DNA from: Candidatus Merdivicinus faecavium
GTDB lineage: Bacteria > Bacillota > Clostridia > Oscillospirales > Ruminococcaceae
Reading direction: 5' to 3'
Assembly (NCBI GenBank): GCA_018716285.1
Contig: DVKD01000057.1
Coordinates: forward strand, 1 to 48,626
Length of the DNA stretch: 48,626 nucleotides
Part shown: one piece after another, positions 24,053 to 32,800 of the stretch
Numbering within the stretch: position 1 is the stretch's first letter
Layout: every line of letters starts with the position of its first letter
Position numbers and translations under genes: made by a program
Notes under the pieces: model-generated
Databases searched by the model: none
The model's input: the letters and a program-made list of their open reading frames with translations, nothing else
What the model was told of the DNA's origin: nothing

Positions 24053-25031
24053 GGGGGCGAAATGGGCGGCGCTGCTCCTTTTGGCCGCCCTCGCGGCGGC
24101 GGCGCTCAGCCTCTGCCTGGGGGCGGAGCCGGTCTCCTTACGGGAGGTCGCGGCGGCCTTTCTTTCCGGCGGGGATTCGGCGGCTGCCCGGATCGTGCGG
24201 CATGTCCGGCTGCCGCGCACCTGCGCCGGGCTGCTGGCCGGGGCGGCGCTGGCCTGCGCGGGGGTGATCGTCCAGCTGGTGCTCGCAAACCCGCTCGCTG
24301 CGCCGAGCACCATCGGGGTCAACGCGGGAGCGGGGCTGGCGGCAGCGGTCTGCTGTGCCGTTTTCCCGTCGGCGGTGGGGTTCGTGCCCATCGCGGCCCT
24401 TTTCGGCGCATTCGGCGGGGCGGTGATTGTGCTGGCCATCGCCGAACGGACGGGGGCGTCCCGGCTCACCCTGGTGCTGGCCGGGGTGGCGGTCTCGGGC
24501 ATCTTCAGCGCGGGGGTGGACGCGGTCGTCACCTTTGTGCCGGAGGCGCTCAATGGCTATTCCGACTTCCGCATCGGCGGGCTTTCCGGGGTGGCGATGG
24601 ACGAGCTGGTACTGCCGGCCTGCCTCATCCTCCTCGGCATCCTCGCCGCACTCTCGCTGCACAACGAGCTGGACGTTCTGGCGCTCGGGACGGAACAGGC
24701 GCAGGCGCTGGGCCTTTCGGCCAAAAAGCTGCGGCTGCTCGCCCTCGCGCTGGCGGCCATGCTGGCGGGGGCGGCAGTCAGCTTCGCGGGGCTGCTGGGC
24801 TTTGTCGGGCTCATCGCGCCCCACATGATGCGGCGGCTGGTGGGGGAGGAGAGCGGCCCGCTCCTGCTCTGCTCGGCGCTGGGCGGGGCGGCGCTGCTCA
24901 CCTTCTGCGATCTGCTTTCGCGGCTTCTGTTCGCGCCCTACGAGCTGCCGGTGGGCATCCTGCTCTCGCTGCTGGGGGGGCCGTTTTTCATCTGGCTGCT
25001 GCTGCGGCAGAGGGGAGGGCGCCATGCTTGA
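24015..25031 (+). CDS. FecCD-family ABC transporter permease
   Basis: 338 aa with about 9-10 membrane helices. Family motifs are present: LRLPRT-like VRLPRTCAGLLAGAALACAG near the N-terminus, NPLAAPSTIGVNAGA, and SFAGLLGFVGLIAPHMMRRLVG near the C-terminus. Start at 24015 chosen for GGGGAGG ahead; an ATG at 23994 is also in frame. The preceding gene overlaps it and the next starts 8 bases before its end, so all three are translationally coupled. Confidence 0.93.
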   Translation: MKGSRISFIRRNKGAKWAALLLLAALAAAALSLCLGAEPVSLREVAAAFLSGGDSAAARIVRHVRLPRTCAGLLAGAALACAGVIVQLVLANPLAAPSTIGVNAGAGLAAAVCCAVFPSAVGFVPIAALFGAFGGAVIVLAIAERTGASRLTLVLAGVAVSGIFSAGVDAVVTFVPEALNGYSDFRIGGLSGVAMDELVLPACLILLGILAALSLHNELDVLALGTEQAQALGLSAKKLRLLALALAAMLAGAAVSFAGLLGFVGLIAPHMMRRLVGEESGPLLLCSALGGAALLTFCDLLSRLLFAPYELPVGILLSLLGGPFFIWLLLRQRGGRHA

Positions 25032-25779
25032 GCTTCGACGCGTCACCGCGGGGTACGGGGGGAAGGACGTCCTGCGGGAGGTGAGCCTTTCTTTCCCGCC
25101 GGGCAAAGTGACCGTGCTGCTCGGCCCCAACGGCTGCGGCAAGAGCACCCTCCTGAAAGCCGCGCTGGGACTCATCCCCATCCGGGGCGGGGAGGTGCTG
25201 CTCGACGGGAAGGATCTTTCCGCCCTTACCCCGCGGGAGATCGCCCAAAAGGCGGCCTATCTCGCCCAATCCCGCAGCGTGCCCAACATCACGGCGGAGC
25301 GGATGGTGCTGCACGGGCGGTTCCCGTACCTTTCCTACCCGCGGCGGTACCGGGCGGAGGATTACCGGATGGCAGAACAGGCTCTCGCCCTGGCCGGGGC
25401 GGAGGATCTGGCCGGCCGGCCGATGCCCGAGCTGAGCGGCGGCCAGCGGCAGAAGGTCTACCTCGCGATGGCGCTGGCCCAGGACACCGGGACCCTCCTG
25501 CTCGACGAGCCGACCACCTACCTCGATGTGCGGCACCAGCTCGAGCTGCTCGCCGCCGCCCGCCGGCTGGCGCAGGAGGGACGGGCGGTGGGGCTGGTCC
25601 TCCATGACCTCGGGGCGGCGCTGCGCTGCGCCGACTGTGCCGCGGTGCTGGCAGACGGCGCGGTCTGCTGCGCCGGGACGCCGGAGGAGGTATACCGTTC
25701 CGGCATATTGGACCGGGTCTTCGGGGTCGCGGTCAAACGGGTCCTCACCGAGGACGGCTGGCAGTACTATGCGCGGTGA
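25024..25779 (+). CDS. ABC transporter ATP-binding protein (FecE/BtuD type)
   Basis: 251 aa ATPase energising the importer. Walker A GPNGCGKST, Q-loop region AAYLAQSRSVPN, signature LSGGQRQK, Walker B TLLLDEPTTYLD and the H-loop LVLHDLGAA are all present. The start overlaps the permease gene. A structured repeat begins immediately after its TGA. Confidence 0.96.
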   Translation: MLELRRVTAGYGGKDVLREVSLSFPPGKVTVLLGPNGCGKSTLLKAALGLIPIRGGEVLLDGKDLSALTPREIAQKAAYLAQSRSVPNITAERMVLHGRFPYLSYPRRYRAEDYRMAEQALALAGAEDLAGRPMPELSGGQRQKVYLAMALAQDTGTLLLDEPTTYLDVRHQLELLAAARRLAQEGRAVGLVLHDLGAALRCADCAAVLADGAVCCAGTPEEVYRSGILDRVFGVAVKRVLTEDGWQYYAR

Positions 25780-25890
25780 CGACGCGGGCCCGTGACCGGG
25801 CCGGACAAGTCGACGCGGCCGCACAGCACCGTTCGATACCGCTGGAACGGCGCGACAAGCTGCGCCGTTATGGATGGGGTTCCGCTCCTA
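25780..25890 (+). repeat. Dispersed structured repeat, copy B, directly after the importer ATPase stop
   Basis: Short hairpin GGCCCG-TGAC-CGGGCC (25787-25802), arm CGACGCGGCCGCACAGC, then the large hairpin AACGGCGC-GACAAGCT-GCGCCGTT (25846-25869). Its loop is the exact complement of the unit-5 loop at 7656-7663, while the stem sequences differ yet both pair perfectly. Sense orientation relative to the upstream gene, as for the other copies. Confidence 0.8.
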
Positions 25891-26062
25891 TCCGACGCAC
25901 CGCACACGTAAGGCCGCGGCGAAACTCCAAAATCCGGCGCCACAGCTTCACGCCCCAATTTATCCGAAGGAATATCGCTCTGGGGGTACCCATTCCTGGC
26001 CGCGGCCGCCTGACGCGCGCACAATCTCCCATTTTGTACGCAAAACCGGCGCGGTGGGTAGT

Positions 26063-26092
26063 CCAGGAGGGTCTCCCTCCTGGCGGTTTTTT
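26063..26092 (+). terminator. Terminator in the 25.8-26.3 kb gap
   Basis: CCAGGAGGG-TCT-CCCTCCTGG then CGG and TTTTTT. It probably ends the importer transcript after repeat copy B. Between 25891 and 26062 I see no gene. Confidence 0.88.
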
Positions 26093-26095
26093 CTC

Positions 26096-26128
26096 CCCCA
26101 TCTTTTTTGCCGTTCAAAAAAGATGGGG
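26096..26128. terminator. Perfect 13-bp inverted repeat with T/A arms
   Basis: CCCCATCTTTTTT and AAAAAAGATGGGG around a 7-base loop, a symmetric bidirectional terminator only 4 bases after the previous one. Confidence 0.75.
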
Positions 26129-26144
26129 TGGCGCGTAGCTGTAC

Positions 26145-26235
26145 GGGACAAATCAACGCAGCCGCATCCCCCGCGCCAAACCCGCGGACGTCCGCAACGC
26201 CGCAGCCGATACAAGCCCGCGTAAGGCCGCGGCAA
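26145..26235 (+). repeat. Probable diverged repeat, copy C
   Basis: GGACAAATCAACGCAGCCGCA aligns with the arm of copy B, the centre holds GCGGACGTCCGC (26183-26194), and the end CGTAAGGCCGCGGC also follows copy B. More diverged than A and B. Confidence 0.5.
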
Positions 26236-26267
26236 AAATCCCGGCAGCTTGAAACGGCTGCCGGGAT
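26234..26267 (-). terminator. Terminator of the DUF6125-like gene
   Basis: ATCCCGGCAGC pairs with GCTGCCGGGAT; on the minus strand it is followed by TTTTT. Confidence 0.82.
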
Positions 26268-26283
26268 CCTTGATCGGACGGGG

Positions 26284-26805
26284 TCACTCCTCCCGCAGGG
26301 TAAACCGCCACTTGCAGCAGCAGGAGGGGTCGGTGACGTCGGGGTAGCAGCTTACGCAGGCACAGGAAAAGCGGTCGTCGATGGCGCGGGCAAACTCCCG
26401 GTACTCGATGATCCCCACCTCCTTGCAGAGGTGGAAGGGCATCCCCTTGCGCTCCCGGGCCCGCTGCACCCGGCAGTTTATGGAGGTGTAGGTCAGGGTA
26501 TTGCCCTCGATCTCGATCCGGTCCTCATTCAAGTTCGCGTAAAAGCGGAGCCGCAGCGCCCTGGCGAGCCCGTCGAGCCCCGGGCGCTCGGGGAGCTGCA
26601 AAAATTCTTTGATCCGCCGCGCCTCGATGACGGTGAAGCGCTTCCACGCCTCGGCGTCGTGGAACATCGCCTCGTCCATGCCGCGCGTCCGCTCGATGGA
26701 CTGGAACCAGACGCCGTCCATCGCCAGCCAGTTTTTGGAGTAAAGCTCGATGAGCCGGATGAGCTCGTCCTTGGAGTAGGAGGAAAGGGTTTCGTAGTTC
26801 TGCAT
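26284..26805 (-). CDS. DUF6125-like protein with Cys-rich C-terminus
   Basis: 173 aa, soluble. YSKDELIRLIELYSKNWLAMDGVWFQ and EAWKRFTVIEARRIKEFL match the DUF6125 pattern as I remember it. The C-terminus SCACVSCYPDVTDPSCCCKW carries at least six cysteines and could hold a metal or Fe-S centre. Start at 26805 chosen because the promoter (26850-26878) puts the transcript start near 26843, which excludes the longer frame from 26847. Function unknown. Confidence 0.8.
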   Translation of the reverse strand: MQNYETLSSYSKDELIRLIELYSKNWLAMDGVWFQSIERTRGMDEAMFHDAEAWKRFTVIEARRIKEFLQLPERPGLDGLARALRLRFYANLNEDRIEIEGNTLTYTSINCRVQRARERKGMPFHLCKEVGIIEYREFARAIDDRFSCACVSCYPDVTDPSCCCKWRFTLREE

Positions 26806-26849
26806 CAGGAACGCCTCTTTTCTGCGGGATTTTCTTCTGAATTTCATTC

Positions 26850-26878
26850 ATTATACCACAAAAAAATTCGGGAAACAA
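26850..26878 (-). promoter_or_regulatory. Promoter of the DUF6125-like gene
   Basis: TTGTTT (26873-26878), 17-bp spacer, TATAAT (26850-26855). Confidence 0.78.
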
Positions 26879-26912
26879 GGGAGCGCCGCTTTCCCGGAAA
26901 AATCCGCGGCAA

Positions 26913-26947
26913 AAAAGCAGCAAATCCGAAAAAGATTTGCTGCTTTT
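26913..26947 (-). terminator. Terminator after the small XRE gene
   Basis: AAAAGCAGCAAATC pairs with GATTTGCTGCTTTT, followed by TTG on the minus strand with U-rich arms; six bases after the XRE stop. Confidence 0.85.
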
Positions 26948-26952
26948 GCTTT

Positions 26953-27153
26953 TTACGCAAAGATAAAGATCTCTTCGATCGGCGCGCCGACCGCTCTCGA
27001 AATATCGATCGCAAGCTTGAGCGAGGGATTGTACTGCGCTTTTTCCAAACGCATGATGGTTTCCCGGCGCACGCCTACGATTTCCGCCAGCTGTTCCTGG
27101 GTCAGTCCCTTTTGCTGCCGGTACTGTTTGAGTCTGCATGTAAATTCCGCCAT
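26953..27153 (-). CDS. Small XRE-family regulator
   Basis: 66 aa, a minimal Cro/C1 domain of the YozG/YgzD type: [37 protein letters not shown] and the closing [13 protein letters not shown]. It starts 2 bases after the stop of the membrane-protein gene, so the two are translationally coupled. It probably represses the pair through dyads at 27848-27866. Confidence 0.93.
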   Translation of the reverse strand: MAEFTCRLKQYRQQKGLTQEQLAEIVGVRRETIMRLEKAQYNPSLKLAIDISRAVGAPIEEIFIFA

Positions 27154-27155
27154 TT

Positions 27156-27821
27156 TTATTCCCCGCCGTCCTCCGCCTGCTCGTCATGATCGTAGCGGTA
27201 CAGTAAATATTCCGCAAGAAAAATCCACAGGGCCAGCACGAGAGACAGCATGATGATGGCGGCGATCAGGGTGTACTCAAGGTTTTGAAAAAGCCTTCCC
27301 CGGCAGAGAACGACGAGGGATATGAGAAGCATGGAGAATGCAATGTTGGAGGCTTTCAGCCTGGCGCGGACGGCATTTTCGCGGAAACGCTCATCCATAA
27401 AGGTCCCCGCCATCTTCCCCTCATAGTAAAAGCCAAAGAAGCCGAAGAACAGGAAGAAGGCAAACGGAAAAACGCTGCCGTTATACCCGTACGTCCAGAA
27501 CCCCGCAAAGCCCAGGAACCCCAAGAGCCCCAGCAGGCCCAGCTTGGGGTTGAGGGTGCGCGTGACGTTTTTCTTTGCTGCCTGCCGGCGATTTTTTATC
27601 ACATTTGAAATTACTGTGACGGCCAATGCCAGCGCATACAGGCAGACCAGGGCGCAGGAAAGGATCATCGGCAAATCCTGCACCCGAAAGGCGTAGGTGC
27701 CAAAATCCATCGGGGCCACCAGGCGGGAGTCGTTAAACTGCACGGAATACCATACGGAAAGGAGCAGGAGCAGAACGCAGGCAATGCCGCAGCCAATCAT
27801 CATTTTGGTCGTCTTTTTCAT
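27156..27821 (-). CDS. DUF3796-type membrane protein paired with an XRE regulator
   Basis: 221 aa with about six membrane helices. [19 protein letters not shown] followed by a Phe-rich helix ([16 protein letters not shown]) is the DUF3796 signature. The pairing with a small XRE regulator downstream is common in Firmicutes; function unknown, perhaps envelope stress. Start at 27821 has CAGGAGG; the promoter at 27866-27894 supports it over a longer frame. Confidence 0.88.
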   Translation of the reverse strand: MKKTTKMMIGCGIACVLLLLLSVWYSVQFNDSRLVAPMDFGTYAFRVQDLPMILSCALVCLYALALAVTVISNVIKNRRQAAKKNVTRTLNPKLGLLGLLGFLGFAGFWTYGYNGSVFPFAFFLFFGFFGFYYEGKMAGTFMDERFRENAVRARLKASNIAFSMLLISLVVLCRGRLFQNLEYTLIAAIIMLSLVLALWIFLAEYLLYRYDHDEQAEDGGE

Positions 27822-27847
27822 AGGAGCCTCCTGAAAATGAGATGTAT

Positions 27848-27894
27848 TTATCTCTTGATAGGATAAATATATCACTTTTCACGTCCCGTGTCAA
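27848..27894 (-). promoter_or_regulatory. Promoter and operator of the DUF3796-XRE operon
   Basis: TTGACA (27889-27894), 17-bp spacer, TATATT (27866-27871). Dyads TTATC/GATAA (27848-27866) and TATC-TCTT-GATA (27849-27860) cover the transcript start, a typical repressor position. Confidence 0.75.
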
Positions 27895-27937
27895 GTGGGA
27901 TCATAAAAAAACTGTTTTTTCCCGAAAATATCCGCCC

Positions 27938-27966
27938 TTGCTTTTCCCGGCAAAATATGCTATGCT
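27938..27966 (+). promoter_or_regulatory. Promoter of the Eis-like acetyltransferase gene
   Basis: TTGCTT (27938-27943), 17-bp spacer, TATGCT (27961-27966). Confidence 0.65.
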
Positions 27967-28000
27967 GAATCCAGAATGAGACAAAAGGAGGTATTCCCCC

Positions 28001-29266
28001 ATGATCACCCGTATCGTAGAACCAAACGAAGCCTGGAAGGGCGCGCTCGTCCGCAGCGTCGCCTTTGAAGGGAGCATCGACCTCGCGGCGGAGCGCGAAA
28101 AATGCGCCGCCATGACCCCCGAGGAGATCGCCGCCGCCAAACAGCCGCCCGCGCCGGAGGGCCCGCCCCTCCCATCCGACCGGTTCCGCAAAGCGGACGA
28201 GTGGGGGACCTTTGCCGACGACAACGAGACCCTCTTCGGCAGCATCCTCGTCAACAACTATACCGCAAATTTTGACGGACATCCTGTGCTGATGGGCGGC
28301 ATCGGCGGGGTGGCGACCCTGCCGCAGCACCGGCGCGGCGGCGTCATCCGCCGCTGTTTTGAAAAGGCGCTGCCGGATATGTACGAAAAAGGCTTCCTCC
28401 TCTCCGCCCTCTACCCCTTCAGCCAGTCCTACTACCGGCAGTTCGGGTACGAAGTGGGGGCCGAGGTCCGCACCTGGACGGTGGAACTGGACGCCATCCC
28501 GCTGGGAGCTGTGCGCGGTTCTATCGAACAGCTCTTTCCCGGGGACGATTTCTCCCCGCTTTTGGATATTTATCAGAAATTCTACGAAAAGTATAATCTT
28601 TCCGTCTTCCGCAAGGTCTACGACCGGGCGCTGCTCAAAGACAATCTGCTCGCGCAGCAGCGGTACGTCTACCTCTGGCGCAGCGAGACGGGGGAACCGC
28701 GCGGCTTTTTCCTCTCCAAAAAGACGGACGGCCGGGTCTTCAACTGCACGACCAACTTCTGGCTGCCCAACGCCTTCTTTGCCCTCGACGCGGAAGCTTA
28801 CGCCGCCATGTTCAGCTTTATCCGCCGGACCTTTGCGGCCGATTACCGCACCCTCAGGCTGGACACCCCCGGCTGCGTCGACCTGACCTCCTTCTTTGCC
28901 GAGCACAACAAGGTGGAGTGTTCCCTCCGGTATAACGGCATGCTCCGGGTGGTCAATGTAGAGACGGCCCTCCGGCTCTGCCGCACAAATGGAGCGGGGC
29001 GGGTGAAAATCGCCGTCGACGACCCGCAGCTTGCCCAAAACACCGGCACCTGGCTGCTCGAATTCTCCGGCGGGGAAAACCGGGTCAGCCGCACCGAAGA
29101 AGCGCCGGACATCTCCATGCCCGTCAGCGCCTTCGGCCCGCTCATCTGCGGCTGCCGGGGCGCGGAGGAGCTGCCCCTCATTCCCGCGGTGCAGGTGTTA
29201 AACGGAGACGCGCCTCTCGCGTCCGTCTTTTACCGCAAGCCCTGCCACATGCTCAATCTGTTCTAG
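28001..29266 (+). CDS. Eis-like GNAT acetyltransferase
   Basis: 421 aa, close to the length of Eis-family proteins, which have two GNAT-like domains and a C-terminal sterol-carrier-like domain. The acetyl-CoA segment GGIGGVATLPQHRRGGVIRR lies near residues 98-117, followed by LLSALYPFSQSYYRQFGYE, typical of Eis. Mycobacterial Eis acetylates aminoglycosides and other amines; the substrate here is unknown. Ribosome site AAAGGAGG; the next acetyltransferase gene starts 10 bases after its stop. Confidence 0.9.
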   Translation: MITRIVEPNEAWKGALVRSVAFEGSIDLAAEREKCAAMTPEEIAAAKQPPAPEGPPLPSDRFRKADEWGTFADDNETLFGSILVNNYTANFDGHPVLMGGIGGVATLPQHRRGGVIRRCFEKALPDMYEKGFLLSALYPFSQSYYRQFGYEVGAEVRTWTVELDAIPLGAVRGSIEQLFPGDDFSPLLDIYQKFYEKYNLSVFRKVYDRALLKDNLLAQQRYVYLWRSETGEPRGFFLSKKTDGRVFNCTTNFWLPNAFFALDAEAYAAMFSFIRRTFAADYRTLRLDTPGCVDLTSFFAEHNKVECSLRYNGMLRVVNVETALRLCRTNGAGRVKIAVDDPQLAQNTGTWLLEFSGGENRVSRTEEAPDISMPVSAFGPLICGCRGAEELPLIPAVQVLNGDAPLASVFYRKPCHMLNLF

Positions 29267-29276
29267 GAGGGGACGC

Positions 29277-29807
29277 ATGGAGATCCGCAGACTGAACGCG
29301 GGGGAGATCGCCCCCGCCCTCTTCGCCGGCTTTGACCGCCGGCAGGAGGTCAATCTCTGCTGGCGGAGGGGGCCGGATGGCAGCTGGGAGGTCCGGCCCG
29401 ACCCCTTTACCGACGACTGGACCGCAAAGGAGCTGGCGGACCTGATTGCAGATCTTGCCAAAACTGCCGCCTGCGGCGGAGCGGTCTTCGCCGCCTTTAC
29501 GGAGGGGCGGATGGCAGGGTTCTGTTCCCTGTCGGGGAAGCCTTCCGGCAGCAGGGGGCAGTATCGCGACCTGACCAATCTCCACGTCTCCCGCGAATCC
29601 CGGGGACAGGGGATCGGCCGGCAGCTGTTCGCGCAGGCCGCCGCGGAAGGGCGCCGGATGGGAGGGGAGCGGCTCTACCTCTCCGCCCACTCGGCCGACG
29701 AGACCCAGCGCTTTTACCGGAACCTCGGCTGCCGCGACGCGGAGGAGATCATCCCCGCCCACGTCAAAGCCGAGCCCTTTGACTGCCAGCTCGAATTTTT
29801 GCTGTAG
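29277..29807 (+). CDS. GNAT-family N-acetyltransferase
   Basis: 176 aa single-domain acetyltransferase. The acetyl-CoA site LTNLHVSRESRGQGIGRQLF (motif A, QxxGxG/A as RGQGIG) and HSADETQRFYRNLGC (motif B) are clear. Second gene of a two-gene operon with the Eis-like gene; ribosome site AGGAGGGG. Substrate unknown. Confidence 0.92.
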   Translation: MEIRRLNAGEIAPALFAGFDRRQEVNLCWRRGPDGSWEVRPDPFTDDWTAKELADLIADLAKTAACGGAVFAAFTEGRMAGFCSLSGKPSGSRGQYRDLTNLHVSRESRGQGIGRQLFAQAAAEGRRMGGERLYLSAHSADETQRFYRNLGCRDAEEIIPAHVKAEPFDCQLEFLL

Positions 29808-29808
29808 C

Positions 29809-29842
29809 AAAAGCCGTCCAACGCCTGGTTGGACGGCTTTTT
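29809..29842 (+). terminator. Terminator of the acetyltransferase operon
   Basis: A 14-bp stem (AAAAGCCGTCCAAC with its complement) and TTTTT. Confidence 0.9.
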
Positions 29843-29857
29843 CGTATGGATGCGGGC

Positions 29858-32800
29858 CTATTCCGCCCGCAGGGAGATGCTCTCCGCGAGCTCCCGCACA
29901 GCGGCCTCGGATATTCCTTCCTGTACAATTTCTATTGAAATATACCGGAGGAGACCCAGGTCGTAGGAGAGGATGCCGGGGGTGTAGGTCACGGTGCCGG
30001 ACGCGCCGCCCGTGCTGCGGTAGATCTGGACGGTCGCCGTCTCGGTGACCGGCACGCCGTCGGCGTTGAATTCGCCCTGCCGGACGGGGGTGTACTCGTT
30101 ATTCCAGTTGAGCATCGAGCCGAGCATGAGGTCGCTGTAGACCGAGATGGGGAAATTCCCTGCCGCAGCAGCCTCAGGGTAGTAGGTGACGATGCCGCAG
30201 CCGATCGTCGCGGCGTGGCTGCCGTCCGGCCCCATGAGGTAGATGGTCCCGGCGGTCCGGCTGCCCGAAGCGGGGGCTGCCGTCCAGCCCTCCGGCAAGG
30301 TCATGGAGGCGGCGTAATTCTGGCCGTGCGGTTCCGCAAAGTGGGCGGTGAGCTCCCGCCCGTGCTGCTCGGGCCCGCCCTCCGTCTCGAGGAGCCAGGG
30401 CTGGCGGACCATCTGTCCGCCTTCATAGACCCAGCTCGCGTACCAGGCCGCGGTTTCCCGGAGGGAGTTCCCGTCCTCCTCCACATAGAAGCGGAGATAG
30501 AGGGAGAAGCTGTCCCCCTCCTGCCGGGGGACAAAGTCGGCGGAGAGGGCGCCGGGCTGCACGACTGTTTCATCGAGGTCGGAGCCCCGGTTTTCGCCGC
30601 CGTTTATCCGGGCGCTGCCCGATACGCTCAGCGGGTGCTCCTGCGGCATCCCTTCGGGGAAGGGGATCTCCACCCCGTTTTCTGTAAATTCCACCGAATT
30701 TAATACCTGCTGTAAATATTCTTCCTCCAACAGGTAGGTCGATGCGCTGCCAGCCAGTGATTCCGCCCAGTAAACCTCGTAAATCTTCCACCCGCCGTCT
30801 GTTTCCCCGCAGAGGAAGAGGCGGGTGTACCAGCCGTCCCCGAGCTGCGGGCCTTTGGCGGCCGCTTCCGGCGACCAGCTCATCTCGACGTCTGCGCGGA
30901 CGACGGCGTAGGAGGTAAGCCCGAACCGCCCCGCGTCCGCCAGGGGCTGATCCGGGATGGTCTGCATCGTCTCGAGGGTGTAGACGATGTATTGCTGGAT
31001 GTAGTCTCCCGCGGCGGCGTCTTCCGCCTGCGATCGGGCCGAATTTACGAGGGACTCGTTCCCGCTGCAGAGGGTTTCCAGCGCCGCATAGTCCCCGGCG
31101 ATGTCGTAGGCGAAGTAGTTGGCCGCCGCTTCCTCGGCGGGATTTTCCGGCGTATCCAGCAGCTGGAAGCTGCGGTCCCCGGCCGTCACCTCCAGCTCGC
31201 CGGTATAGGCGTAGCCCTCCCACTCAGGGTGGGACTGGGCGACCGATTCGCTGCTGATAATGCCGTTTAAGAAGGAGAGCAGGGAGGAAAAATCCCCGAC
31301 TGACTCCGCCCGGACGTCCGCAAGCCCCGTCCATTCCTCCGCCCAGGCGCGGGTGTAGGAGACCGTCTCGGACGGGAAGGAGAACTGCACGACGTCCAGG
31401 TTGCCGATGAGGGAGAGGAGCAGGACGGCGTTTTTTTCATAGGGCAGCAGGTCGGCGGCGTCGGCAGGAAATTCTACCGTCAGGCCGTAGGGCTCCTCTT
31501 CGGTCTGGAGGGAGATTGCGCCCCGCGCCTGGGGGAAGGAGAGAGCGTCGAGGATGGCCCCCACGGCGGGCGCGCTGCCCACATAGTCGGCCCGCAGGGC
31601 AAAGAGCGCTTCCGCCCCTTCTGCCAAGGCGGGCGACAGCCGGAAGACCCAGCGGATGTTGGCGTATTGCAGCCCGCCTTCCAGGTAGCCGTAGGTCAGA
31701 TACAACTCTCCGTTATTTTGCTGCAAAATATAATAAATCGTTGTATTGTCCGCGTCTTCCCGGACGACCTGCCACGCCGACCGGTTCCCCTCCCGGAGGG
31801 CTTGGGCCGAAAGGCCGCCTTCCCAGAGATCCCCGTCCGGGATGGTAAACAGGGCGTCGAAATTCTCCTCAGTGAGCGAAACGGGTTCGGCTGTCCCGCA
31901 ACCGGTCCAGCCGCCGTCCTGTGCGCCGAGGACCCAGTCCGCCGATTCGAGCAGCGCCATCTCCCCGGTCAGCCGGTAGCGGGGCGCGTCCTCGGCGGAA
32001 ATGTCGAGCGAGTATTCCAGCGCGCGGTAGGGGATGGCCGCCACCGTATAGTCCTGCCCGAAGGGGGCGCTGCCGGCGGCAGCAGCCTCAAACGAGAAAT
32101 CCTCCGGCAGGGAGGAATCTGCGAGGCTTGCGTATTCGTCGAGGCTTGCAAGCCACTGGTAGTCCGCCTCAAAGGAATCCCCGTCGACGACGAGGTAGAC
32201 GTTGCCGTTGTTGGCGACATGGTGGCGGGAGCCGTCCTCCATGGTGAGGTAGAAGGAGAGGCCGCCGCCCGCCAGAGCTTCGGGCTCGGCGACGTACCGC
32301 CCGCTCCCTTCCCGCAGGGTGGCGACGATGCCGGAGATCTCCTCCCCGTCGGTGATGTTCGCGTAGCGTTCGTTCTCGCCGCCCGGCATGGCGACCAGCT
32401 CGATCTGCCGCACCTGGGCCGCGTCGAGGCTGTTTAACCACTCCATGCTCTCCCGCTTGGAGAGGGGGTTGGCCGCCAGCAGAAAGATGGCGGCCGCCAC
32501 CGCGGCGATGGCGGCGATCAGCACCCAGAAGGCGGGCTTGCGGTAGGAGAGGACGTTTTTGATGCGGTTTTTTGTGTCCCCCTCGCCGAAGGCCAATGGC
32601 CCAGCCGGAAAATTCCGGCCCGGAAAATTCCTCCGCCCGGACGCCAGCGAGAGCAGGGAGGTCGAGTACTCTTTCTTTACCTCGTTGCCCAGCTTTTTGA
32701 GGACCGCCTCGTCGCAGGACATCTCCATATCCCGGCCGCTCAGCCAGAAGGCGAGCCAGACGAGGGGGTTGAACCAGTGCAGGCAGAGGGCCGCGAAGCT

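Noticed and set aside
26096-26128. End of an insertion sequence
   Set aside because: It is a perfect short inverted repeat with T/A arms typical of terminators; no transposase or target duplication nearby.
29858-32400. Penicillin-sensor domain in the M56 protein
   Set aside because: No SxxK, SxN and KTG in order with correct spacing could be found in the extracellular part.
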